Assembly (NCBI GenBank): GCA_031761405.1 | Contig: JASEVX010000003.1 | Location: 115,776,116 to 115,840,115 of the forward strand | Length of the DNA stretch: 64,000 bases | Reading direction: 5' to 3' | From: Serripes groenlandicus | Lineage: Eukaryota; Mollusca; Bivalvia; Cardiida; Cardiidae | In this document: positions 44,801 to 51,107 of the stretch, in pieces | Position numbering within the stretch: the first letter of the stretch is position 1 | Layout: every line of letters starts with the position of its first letter | Made by a program: the position numbers and the translations under genes | The notes under the pieces: generated by a model | Database searches by the model: none | The model's input: the letters and a program-made list of their open reading frames with translations, nothing else | Told to the model about the DNA's origin: nothing

Positions 44801-47658
44801 CCATGCACAATTCTGTTTTCCATGGCAACGAAATGAAAAAAGCTTCAAAATTCTTCTTCTCCCAAACTGGTTGGCAGATTTTCTAATAATTTTGTAGAAA
44901 TGCTCCTTAGATGACCCTCTATCAGATTCCTTCAAGCCATGTTGATTGGTTGAAAAATAGCCCCGCCAGGGGGGCGGGGCTATTTTGCCGTATATGGCTA
45001 TAGTGAAAACATAAAAAATCTTCTTCTCCGAAAGTGTCGGGCCGATTTTCAAATAATTTTGTAAAAATGTTCCTTGGATGACCCTCTATCAGATTCCTTC
45101 AAGCCATGTTGATTGGTTGAAAAACATGGCCGCCAGGGGGGCGGCGCTATTTTGCCTTATATGGCTATAGTGAAAACTTAAAAAATCTTCTTCTCCGAAA
45201 GTGTCAGGCCGATTTTCAAATAATTTTATAGATATGTTCCTTGGATGACCCTCTATCAGATTCCTTCAAGCCTTGTTGATTGGTCGAAAAACATGGCCGC
45301 CAGGGGGGAAAACTTAAAAAATCTTCTTTGAAAGTGTCAGGCCGATTTTCAAATAATTTTGTAGAAATGTTCCATAAGTGACCCACTTTCAGATTCCTTC
45401 AAGCCATGTTGATTGGCTCAAATGTGTGACCTTCTTCCAAGGTTGTTGAAATTTTTCTGATACGTTGAAAATTATGGTGCTGCTGACATAATGTTTTCAA
45501 AGTTGTCAGCTGCTAATTTATTGTATGTAGGAAAGGGTTGACTTAATTCCTTCTGAAATTGAAAAAATGAAAATAAATTGTTGAATACAATCATAAAAAT
45601 TGTGGCTAAAGGGGAAACTCCTTTATCCTATGATTTATATAGATTTTTTTCATATTTTCCCCAGGGTGTTCTTAAAGTGGTCTGCTGCAGATTTGTTGTA
45701 TGTGGATATGGTATGCCAAATGTAATTATTTCCCTTACAGGTGATAAGAAAGAAGAAGATGAAAATATTCCAGACATTCAATCAATACTGTCAGATCCAG
45801 CCATTCGGAAGGCTTTTCAGGTAAGAGCTGTTCCAGGAATAAATACCTGAGGGGGTAGGAACGAATTTGTATTAAAATTGTGTAGGTGGAGGTGTTAATT
45901 TGTGTTGGTTGGGGGGAAAAGGGGGGGGGGGGGGGGGGGGGGGGGGGGGTACTAGGTTAAATTTAACGATAACCATTTTAACACTCTAGAACTCACATTT
46001 TTCTTCCAATCTTAATGACAATTCGTTAGAACTGTTGTCTTTATAAAAGCTCTGTCAAGTCATTAACTGGGTCTCATGCGGTCAAAAAGGTCACTAGGTC
46101 AAAATTTAAGATAATGTTGTGAACACTTTAGAAGACACATTTGTCTTCCAATCATCATTCCACTTCCTTAACATTTAATTGCCTAAAGTTTATTTTTTCC
46201 ATAAAGATACTTTTTGATATGTCGTATTCCAAGAAGGTTTTTTAGCTCACTTGACCACGAAGTACTAGATGAACTATTGTGATCCCTCACAGCCCCTCGT
46301 TGATGTTGTCTGTCAGTATGCTCACATTTTCATACAAATGACTTCATTAACCCTTTCCCTCATACGACAATTCTGCAGCAGACGACTTTGATCATATTTT
46401 GTCAAAACATAGAAAATCTCCATAATTGAATGGATAACCTATGACAAAAAGTGGAAAACATTGTGGCAAAAGGAGAAATTGCACGTTTTGTGTAATTTCT
46501 TCTTTTGTCACTATGTTTTCAAAAAGCAGTCTGCTGCAGAGGCGTCAGAAAGCGTCTATATGAAGGGAAAGGGTTAAACCAATGAACCAAATTCAAATTA
46601 ATTTCAAATGGAATTTTCCTTATGTGATTCTCTTGTAGAGTTGTTCAACAAACTTAATTCCATGGAGCACTTTGGTTTCCCCAGCATCAGAAAGAGGAAA
46701 AAGTGCCAAAACTTAAAAAATCTTGTCCAAAAGTACAAGTGTTCCTAGGATGACCCTCAACTAAGATTGTTCAAATTATTCCGATCCAATGAAAAACAAT
46801 GCCGCCAGCGTGCGGAGCTTGTTTTCCTTAGATGTGTTATCTTCTAGTCCAAAAGTACAGGCCCAATTTGAAAGTTATTTTTGCACAAAATCAATGTTCC
46901 AAGATTGTTCAAAAATTATTTTGAGCCATTTAAAAAACCTTTGCACCAGAGGTCTGAACTTGTTTTCCTTATATGGGAATAGTAAAAATTAAAAAATCAT
47001 CTTGTGCAAAAAATACCTGCCTGATTTGGAAATAATTTGGCACAAAATAATCCTTGGGTGACCCTCAACCAAGATTGTTCAAATTATTCCAGTCCGTTGA
47101 TAAACATGGCCACCAGATGCTGGGGCTTGCTTTCCTTATATTTGTACAAATATTCATTTGGTGACCCTATACTGAGATTGTTCAAATTTTTCCGATCTGT
47201 TGATAAACATGGTCACCTTTGGGACAGAGTTCATTTTGCTTATATGTATAGAGTAAAAACTTTGAAAACTAATGGAGTTAAGGTAAATCAGGTGAGCGAT
47301 ATAGGACCATCATGGTCCTCTTGTTTTAAACCATTGTAACAAAAGGGGAAATTAAATAATTATACATTAATTTATAGAGATTTTTCATTTTTTTGCTTAG
47401 CTGTTTAGTGCAGATGTGTTGTAAATGGGAAAGAGTTAAAAGATAAACAGACATATATGAATTCTTTCTCTCTTGTAGGATAAAGACATTGAACAAGCCC
47501 TGAAGGAAATAAAGGAGGATCCCCTTAAAATTAAAAATCATACTGAAAACAAGCAGCTTCAGGATTTGATAGAAAGGATAACTGAAAAAATACCTCTGCC
47601 TAAAAAAGAGGACAAAACGCCAGAAGAAAAAGCAAAAGAGGCAAAGAATCCAATTTAG
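26742..47658 (+). CDS. ANKMY2-like protein, copy 2 (complete, 13 exons)
   Basis: 519 residues. Exons: 26742-26817, 29578-29642, 32261-32399, 33550-33648, 34269-34343, 36414-36499, 36726-36919, 39682-39817, 42222-42350, 43274-43346, 44458-44685, 45741-45820, 47479-47658; total 1560 nt, every boundary AG/GT, no frame break. The start is chosen for its context (caaagATGG), the upstream in-frame stop and the fit to exon 2. Order of parts: short charged N-terminus (1-40), ankyrin repeats (about 44-135), helical middle (150-290), MYND finger (C317, C320, C328, C331, C337, C341, H349, C353), coiled coil and disordered linker (358-440), STI1-like segment (about 445-500). Vertebrate ANKMY2 shares the first parts and binds the immunophilin FKBP38; the last part suggests a chaperone link here too. 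The start of copy 2 exon 1 has no counterpart seen for copy 1 in the window. Confidence 0.92.
28229..28937 (+). mobile_element. Element with head hairpin and four internal repeats
   Basis: Head tatcccctcgtcaaacagag then tttgagaggggata pairs as a hairpin; tail gaggggatgcatccgctttg, tggtgcccttgtt. Inside are four copies of a unit of about 151-160 bp (acaaccttgtgaccactcta, gatcttaaccaaacttggta, ttcaaggtcatagggtcaag), starting near 28307, 28467, 28618 and 28770. It sits in an older element starting at 27915. Confidence 0.7.
29003..29205 (+). mobile_element. SINE, second family
   Basis: Contains a box B-like gtttgatccccag, the conserved gagcacccttgggcgaggca and gtttgtttacccag. Matches the better preserved member at 62482-62660. 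Confidence 0.6.
29578..29642 (+). CDS. ANKMY2-like copy 2, exon 2
   Basis: Encodes [20 protein letters not shown] then DE, the lead-in to the first ankyrin repeat. Phase 1 in, 0 out; acceptor gtttcag, donor gtaaaa. Only 65 nt, too short to stand out as an ORF. Confidence 0.85.
29933..30162. mobile_element. TTAA MITE in copy 2 intron 2
   Basis: TTAA ccctttccctcatatgacaa to tatgagggaaagga TTAA, with gagcaattt hairpin core. Confidence 0.85.
30341..30584. mobile_element. TTAA MITE, diverged
   Basis: TTAA ccctttcccttgaaacaact to atgtggaaaaggg TTAA, with an extra internal piece between the arms (aatcgtctgctgttgataaa). Confidence 0.65.
30742..30970. mobile_element. TTAA MITE
   Basis: TTAA ccctttccctcattgacgct to tatgagggaaaggg TTAA; central gctcaaaacgagc. 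Confidence 0.85.
31027..31473. mobile_element. Two adjoining TTAA MITEs
   Basis: The first (31027-31249) and second (31246-31473) share the TTAA at 31246-31249. Both have gcagcagacga arms and a central gctcattatgagc or gctcaaacaagc hairpin. A partial third starts near 32443. Confidence 0.8.
31474..32172. other. Copy 2 intron 2, distal part
   Basis: Older rolling-circle-like units (atgttgattggtagaaaaac near 31865, catgttgatttgtctaaaca near 32030) ending atggtcctctttagcctctt near 32155. No gene seen. Confidence 0.45.
32173..32220 (+). pseudogene. Partial duplicate of exon 3 (pseudo-exon)
   Basis: After an intact-looking acceptor (tttaatttcag) come 48 nt matching the first 48 nt of exon 3 (32261-32308), encoding [16 protein letters not shown] in frame. 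The match ends abruptly and the frame meets TAA after two codons; no donor is visible. It lies 88 bp upstream of the real exon. Confidence 0.8.
32261..32399 (+). CDS. ANKMY2-like copy 2, exon 3 (ankyrin repeats)
   Basis: Encodes [20 protein letters not shown] then [11 protein letters not shown] and [12 protein letters not shown]. The TPL-x-x-AA and ADVN signatures mark ankyrin repeat 1 and the start of repeat 2. Phase 0 in, 1 out; the donor is cag/gttgaa, weaker than its neighbours. Confidence 0.92.
32400..33549. other. Copy 2 intron 3
   Basis: Worn rolling-circle-like units with ggtgaccctctaccaagatt, attccgatctgttgaaaaac and atggccaccaagag, ending caggtgagcaaaaaaggacc near 33190; partial MITE at 32443-32560. 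No gene. Confidence 0.5.
33550..33648 (+). CDS. ANKMY2-like copy 2, exon 4 (ankyrin repeat)
   Basis: Encodes [20 protein letters not shown] then [13 protein letters not shown]; the human family shows the same NSV..A.QMAAFVG pattern. Phase 1 in and out. No equivalent in the visible part of copy 1. Confidence 0.9.
34269..34343 (+). CDS. ANKMY2-like copy 2, exon 5
   Basis: Encodes [20 protein letters not shown] then FTKTQ, the end of the ankyrin region. Phase 1 at both ends. First exon shared with visible copy 1. A MITE remnant with gttgtctgctgc lies about 60 bp upstream. Confidence 0.9.
34850..35290 (+). mobile_element. Old rolling-circle-like units shared by both copies
   Basis: atcgcccagtgtcaggcgtg, agcatcctctcaatgtcctc and aaccatgttgatttgccc are orthologous to 3690-4090 in copy 1, so they predate the duplication. 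Head and tail are decayed. Confidence 0.5.
35333..36287. repeat. 41-bp minisatellite expanded only in copy 2
   Basis: About 23 copies of gcattgcaactattacccag plus gggtcaggaaacattgtgat a. Four units have the GGGG tract enlarged to runs of 15-21 G (35802-35817, 35855-35875, 36027-36047, 36084-36098). Copy 1 has a single unit at the orthologous place (4350-4392). Confidence 0.95.
36414..36499 (+). CDS. ANKMY2-like copy 2, exon 6
   Basis: Encodes [20 protein letters not shown] then NMSNLHPVK. Phase 1 in, 0 out. The next intron is only 226 bp, far shorter than in copy 1. Confidence 0.9.
36726..36919 (+). CDS. ANKMY2-like copy 2, exon 7
   Basis: Encodes [20 protein letters not shown] to DNLDKWLKC; amphipathic helices. 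Phase 0 in, 2 out. Differs from copy 1 mainly at replacement sites (E/K, N/H, D/Y, N/D, A/S, S/C). Confidence 0.9.
36982..37211. mobile_element. TTAA MITE, copy 2 only
   Basis: TTAA ccctttccctcatatagacg to tatgagggaaaggg TTAA, 222 bp between the target duplications. Copy 1 has the site without it (atgttcttacctctttaatt, 8893-8912). Confidence 0.9.
37462..39594. mobile_element. Non-autonomous Harbinger-like element, 2.13 kb
   Basis: Terminal inverted repeats of about 42 bp: gggctgttccagaaaaaaaa gtctgggg ... and its complement ending ttctggaacagccc, with a further gaggaacgac / gtcgttcctc match. Flanked by TTA on both sides (37459-37461, 39595-39597); copy 1 has a single TTA in the same sequence context (gtatttagtttatagg). 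Subterminal repeats accccccatagaatt / cccacccacagaattt face each other. Inside are MITE debris and AT-rich sequence but no transposase. Confidence 0.85.
39682..39817 (+). CDS. ANKMY2-like copy 2, exon 8
   Basis: Encodes [20 protein letters not shown] to LSQTKI after completing a Cys codon split over the junction. Phase 2 in, 0 out. Confidence 0.9.
39843..40038. mobile_element. TTAA MITE, internally shortened
   Basis: TTAA ccctttcccacatatagcct to gtatgtgggaaaggg TTAA. The left arm stops after agcagacgtcttttgaaatc, so part of the palindrome is lost. A related remnant follows exon 8 in copy 1 (about 9585-9720). Confidence 0.7.
40134..42003 (+). mobile_element. PIF/Harbinger element in copy 2 intron 8
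   Basis: About 1.87 kb absent from copy 1 intron 8. Left junction gggtta/taccccaatcac, right junction aaattcg/ttatataactg, with TTA at both, the usual 3-bp Harbinger target. Motifs of the type ggacgcagtrrggac recur at 40204, 40302, 40329, 41795 and 41889 on both flanks of the transposase remnant. I could not find matching terminal inverted repeats, and about 94 bp of the intron is missing on the right, so the right end looks rearranged. Confidence 0.7.
40695..41747 (+). pseudogene. HARBI1-like transposase, degenerate (first Asp deleted)
   Basis: Frame 1 from 40695 gives the basic N-terminus ([20 protein letters not shown]) and helical domain ([36 protein letters not shown]). A frameshift near 41110 moves the reading to [20 protein letters not shown], then the segment that should carry the first catalytic Asp (the GALDGKH block, kept in the other element) is missing at about 41209-41218. 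The third piece (41229-41747) keeps [15 protein letters not shown], the second Asp in LLGDDAF, the Glu in [11 protein letters not shown] and a [13 protein letters not shown] tail. Not functional. Confidence 0.88.
42222..42350 (+). CDS. ANKMY2-like copy 2, exon 9 (MYND part 1)
   Basis: Encodes [20 protein letters not shown] then the cysteines C317, C320, C328 and C331 ([18 protein letters not shown]). Normal spacing, 21 bp shorter than copy 1. Phase 0 at both ends. A MITE remnant begins about 20 bp after the donor in both copies. Confidence 0.92.
43274..43346 (+). CDS. ANKMY2-like copy 2, exon 10 (MYND part 2)
   Basis: Encodes [20 protein letters not shown] then ASLA; C337, C341, H349 and C353 complete the zinc finger. 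Phase 0 in, 1 out. Confidence 0.92.
43402..43630. mobile_element. TTAA-type MITE, ortholog of the copy 1 insertion
   Basis: Left end decayed to caattttcctcatatagatg, right end tatgagggaaagtg TTAA. Same location relative to exon 10 as 15395-15607. Confidence 0.8.
43870..44287 (+). mobile_element. Rolling-circle-like element, ortholog of 16098-16867
   Basis: Head agctcacctgttcaagaagt, tail ggtgagcgatctatggccat, catgaccctcttgtt. Only about two internal units remain. Confidence 0.75.
44458..44685 (+). CDS. ANKMY2-like copy 2, exon 11 (charged linker)
   Basis: Encodes [20 protein letters not shown] with a predicted coiled coil, then one DKPATNDGT unit and a Ser/Thr-rich end VVTDTTG. Phase 1 at both ends. 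Confidence 0.9.
44740..45420 (+). mobile_element. Rolling-circle-like internal units
   Basis: Four units with atgaccctctatcagattcc, atgttgattggttgaaaaac, catggccgccagggggg and gtgtcaggccgattttcaaa. No clear head or tail, so a truncated member. Confidence 0.55.
45741..45820 (+). CDS. ANKMY2-like copy 2, exon 12 (start of STI1-like domain)
   Basis: Encodes [20 protein letters not shown] then AIRKAFQ. IPDI-x-x-ILSDP-x-x-x-x-AFQ resembles the DP motif that opens STI1 repeats in HOP and HIP. Phase 1 in, 0 out. Confidence 0.88.
45921..45949. repeat. Poly-G tract, 29 nt
   Basis: An uninterrupted run of 29 G about 100 bp after exon 12, preceded by ggttggggggaaaa. Copy 1 has only a short G run (20291-20298) at the matching place. 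Confidence 0.9.
46244..47325 (+). mobile_element. Rolling-circle-like element with a MITE inside
   Basis: Head agctcacttgaccacgaagt, internal units with ttgttcaaattattccgatc and catggccaccagatgctggg, tail aggtgagcgatataggacca, tcatggtcctcttgtt. A TTAA MITE (46347-46577) lies inside. Confidence 0.6.
46347..46577. mobile_element. TTAA MITE
   Basis: TTAA ccctttccctcatacgacaa to tatgaagggaaaggg TTAA, orientation opposite to the copies that begin with tagacgctttctg. Confidence 0.85.
47479..47658 (+). CDS. ANKMY2-like copy 2, exon 13 (STI1-like domain and stop)
   Basis: Encodes [20 protein letters not shown], then [19 protein letters not shown] and a Lys/Glu-rich tail ending KNPI before TAG. The D-x-x-x-x-x-AL-x-x-I-x-x-DP and LQ-x-LI-x-x-I spacing completes the STI1-like unit. 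No clear AATAAA was found in the next 500 bp. Confidence 0.9.
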   Translation, partial: DKDIEQALKEIKEDPLKIKNHTENKQLQDLIERITEKIPLPKKEDKTPEEKAKEAKNPI

Positions 47659-47714
47659 TTGCTAAAATAGAGGCTGATGGTTTTTGTTTGTACTGGTGAG
47701 TTATTGTGCCCCTC

Positions 47715-48222
47715 TTGATTGATGGAGTGGGGTTTTATGCTTGTTTCACCAATTGTTCAGTCATATCACGGCGGCCAGTTCACCTATCCATGTGTTTCCT
47801 GGCTTTCTCCACACAACAGTCTTCCAAAACATCTGGCTGCTCTTCCACACAGACTGTTAACCCTTGCCCTCATACGACGATTCTGCAGCTGACGACTTCG
47901 AACATATTTTTTCAAAAAATAGAAAATCTCCATAATTGAATGGATAACCTATGACACAAAGTGTAAAACATTGTGGCAGAAGGAGAAATTGCACGTTTTG
48001 TGCAATTTCTTCTTTTGTCACGATGTTTTCAAAAAGCTGTCTGCTGCAGAGGCGTCAGAAAGCGTCTATATGAGGGAAAGGGTTAACCCATTTGTGGAAG
48101 AAGAATGATGCTTGTCACAGGGACTTTTGTCAAACGTGAGAAAGAATGTTGGAAAGCTTGGGTTACTCACAACCATGGATTGAGAACCTGTGTCGCTACC
48201 GACTGAGCTACCGCATCTTGGC
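47715..48222 (-). mobile_element. tRNA-derived SINE, - strand, split by a MITE
   Basis: Tail cttgattgatggagtggggt; body cagtcatatcacggcggcca and ctgctcttccacacagactg; then after the MITE it resumes cccatttgtggaagaagaat and ends with the box A complement ccgactgagctaccgcatct. Full length once the MITE is removed; present before the gene duplication. Confidence 0.85.
47857..48086. mobile_element. TTAA MITE with exact empty site
   Basis: 222 bp (47861-48082) between two TTAA. Copy 1 reads agactgTTAAcccatttgtgg at 22547-22567 with one TTAA and no element. This shows the element proper starts CCCTT and ends AAGGG and that TTAA is the target duplication. Confidence 0.95.
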
Positions 48223-48449
48223 TATTATACCCCCAACTTCAAAGAAGTTATTGGGTTGTATTGCTTTGCTTTGATTTGTTTGTTTATGTGTTTGTTATTG
48301 TTTGTGTGTACATGACCTTTTGATAGAACATGCAATAACCTATGAACTGCATAAATTTTATAAAAACGGGTTTATCATGAGAATATAACAAATCTTTTTT
48401 TCTTCTTTTCAATACATAATTATGTACTTCCAGAATTATGCCCCTTTTT

Positions 48450-49606
48450 ATACGCCCGTTTTGAAAAAACGGATCGTATTATAGTTTTACCTGCGGCGTA
48501 CGGGTGGGCGAGCAGGTCGGGCGGCCGGCCGGCGTCCAGTATGTTGTCAGCTCAATAACTTTAGAAGCCTTTGTCAAATGATCACCAAATTTGGTCAGAA
48601 TGTGTATTGGGCTAATATCTCGGACAAGTTTGATAACTAGCCATATCGCTTTAGTCAATCAAGAGTTATTGCCCTTTTATTATAGAAATTACCCTAATTT
48701 GGTCTTGTCAGCTCAATAACTTAAGAAGCCTTTGTCCAATCATCACCAAATTTAGTCAGAATGTGTAATGGGATAATATCTCGGACAAGTTCGATAACTA
48801 GCCATATCGCTTAAGTCAATCAAGAGTTATCGCCCTTTAATTATAGAAATTACCCAAAATTGGTCTTGTCAGCTCAATAACTTTAGAAGCCTTTGCCCAA
48901 TCATCACCAAATTTGGTCAGAATGTGTATTGGCATAATATCTCGGACAAGTTTGATAACTAGCCATATCGCTTATGTCAATTGAGAGTTTTCGCCCTTTA
49001 ATTATAGAAATTACCTAAAATTGGTCTTGTCACCTCAATAACTTTAGAAGCCTTTATCCAATCATTACTAAATTTGGTCAGAATGTGTATTGGCATAATA
49101 TCTCGGATAATTTTGATAACTAGCCAAATCGCTTTAGTCAATTGAGAGTTATCCCTCTTTAATTATAGAAATTACCTAAAATTGGTCTTATCAGCTCAAT
49201 AACTTTGGGAGCTTTTGTCCAATCATCACCAAATTTAGTCAGAATGTGAATTGGCGTAATATCTTGGACAACTTCGATAACTAGCCATATTGCTCCAGTC
49301 GATAGAGAGTTATTGCCCTTTAATTATAGAAATTACCTAAAATTGGTCTTGTCAGCTAAATAACTTGTAAAGCCTTTATCCGATCATCACCAAATTTAGA
49401 CAATATGTTTATGGGCAGAATATCTTGGTTACGTTTGATAACTTACAACGTTATCCTAGTCACTACACAATTATGTCCCTCGAAATGGCCAAAACTGTAC
49501 TAACAGTGTCCGCTCTCTAAGTTTGGCTGACGTACAACCAATTACCACTATGCTTGGTCTCAAAAAAACAGGACGGGCGTATTTTGTGACATTTGGCGCT
49601 CTTGTT
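48450..49606 (+). mobile_element. Copy 2-specific element with inverted ends and internal repeats
   Basis: Starts atacgcccgttttgaaaaaa and ends with cagg acgggcgtat ... ggcgctcttgtt: the cgcccgt / acgggcg ends are inverted, and the tail matches the ctcttgtt ends of other families here. Six to seven units of about 157 bp lie inside (ggtcttgtcagctcaataac, accaaatttggtcagaatgt, gataactagccatatcgctt). Absent from copy 1 between about 22745 and 22765. Confidence 0.8.
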
Positions 49607-49715
49607 AAAAATTTAATAATCTTTTCCGGGCATGCCATAGTTTTGTAACAATCAATGTTAGAGTCTTGAAATGTCAAAAAGGAGACTAAAAGTATAGTTT
49701 ACTCTGTAATTTCAG

Positions 49716-49774
49716 TTGATAGACGTGACAAAGATAACAAACAATGGACGTGAAACTAAGCTGATGCCTGGTAG
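49716..49774 (+). pseudogene. Copy 2 counterpart of the candidate alternative exon
   Basis: Acceptor-like ctctgtaatttcag then LIDVTKITNNGRETKLMPG. The donor position reads ggtagtaaac instead of ggtggtaaac. Since the terminal exon is missing from copy 2, it probably has no use here. Confidence 0.3.
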
Positions 49775-49987
49775 TAAACCCTTAACCACTTATAATAAAT
49801 ATGGAAAATCTCTTAAAATCAAAGTATTATTATGAAATAACATCAAAATATTGTGGCAAAAGGGGATGAGCAGTCTCTCTCTTTGTCACAATGTTTTCAA
49901 AACTAAGCTGCAGACAGGTCAAAATGCATCTATATGGTGGAAAGGGTTAAAGAAATTTTCTATATTGTACTTACTTTTTAGGACGAC

Positions 49988-50584
49988 CTGATCATTATTA
50001 GTTTATATTTAAAATCTCTATAAATGAAAGTATTGGTATTGAATCGAGTTTAAGACATTGTGGCAAATTGTGAAATGGCTCATTATGATCAATTTCTTCT
50101 TTTGCCGTAATGTTTTTAAAACGGGGCTGCAGATGCATCTAAATACGTCTTTAAGTGGCAAAGGGTTAAGTAGAATGCATGAATAACTAGATGACAAACA
50201 GAAGAGATCCTGATCAGACTTTGTGGTGTACGCTGAACTGGTCTTTTCCTCACAATATCTGGTTTTACCGTTCTAAACTCTATGTTGTGGATAATTTTAA
50301 AAGATCGTCTCTGTGGGACAATTCTTTACAGGGCCTACATTATAGAGTTTAAGTGTCAAATTAAAATACCTCCAATTCCAAGGTGCAGACACAGTTTGAA
50401 GCATCTGCAGCAGATGACTTCTGAAAACATTATGGCAAAAGAAGAAATTGTTCATAATAATTAAGTAAAAAGTGTTCAAATTTTTTTTTGTTCAGTTCCA
50501 AAAATGTTTTCAAATGATTGGCTGCCACAAGCTTACCGGTCATCATTTTGAAATGGATTACTGTGAGAGCATAGCTGTTTTTGT
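49988..50584. other. Right end of the duplication and following spacer
   Basis: Homology to copy 1 ends at about 49987 (tttttaggacgacct), then unrelated sequence starts (gatcattatt). It contains a diverged MITE (about 49990-50170) and no gene. Confidence 0.6.
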
Positions 50585-50888
50585 GTCACCTGCGTAGCAT
50601 GGTAGGCACTTAGGGATTACTTTTTTTTTTGTCCGGCATCTGTCTGTCTGTCCGCTGTCTGTCGTCACACTTTTTCGTCACGTTTTCAAATAACTTTTTT
50701 TCTACTCAAAGGATTGGATTGAAACTTCTGGCAAATGTTTATATCAATCTTTGTGATGGGTTTACAAAAGGGGGATAATCCAAATATTTTTATATCAGAG
50801 TTATTGTCCCTTTTCTGTCAAAAATTAAAATTTTCTGACAAGGCGCCGGCAGGTGACATACGTGTTCCGGGGAGCACTCCATTCTAGT
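50585..50888 (+). mobile_element. Helitron-type element ending CTAGT
   Basis: Head gtcacctgcgtagcatggta; body ttttcgtcacgttttcaaat and aaaagggggataatccaaat as at 12350-12490; tail gttccggggagcac hairpin, then tccattctagt. Confidence 0.6.
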
Positions 50889-51107
50889 TTTTCTATATAT
50901 TTTTTTGATTCATGTCCACATTAGTTGTTGTATGTTGTTATAGAGTTGTTATTGATTTTATGCCCATACAGTTTTAACCCTTTCTCACATACAGATGCTT
51001 TCTGACCCCTCTGTAGCAGACAACTTTGGAAAACATCGAGGTGAAAGTAGCAATTGCTAATAATGATCGATTTGTCCTTTTGCCCCACTTTTATCAACCC
51101 TATTTTT

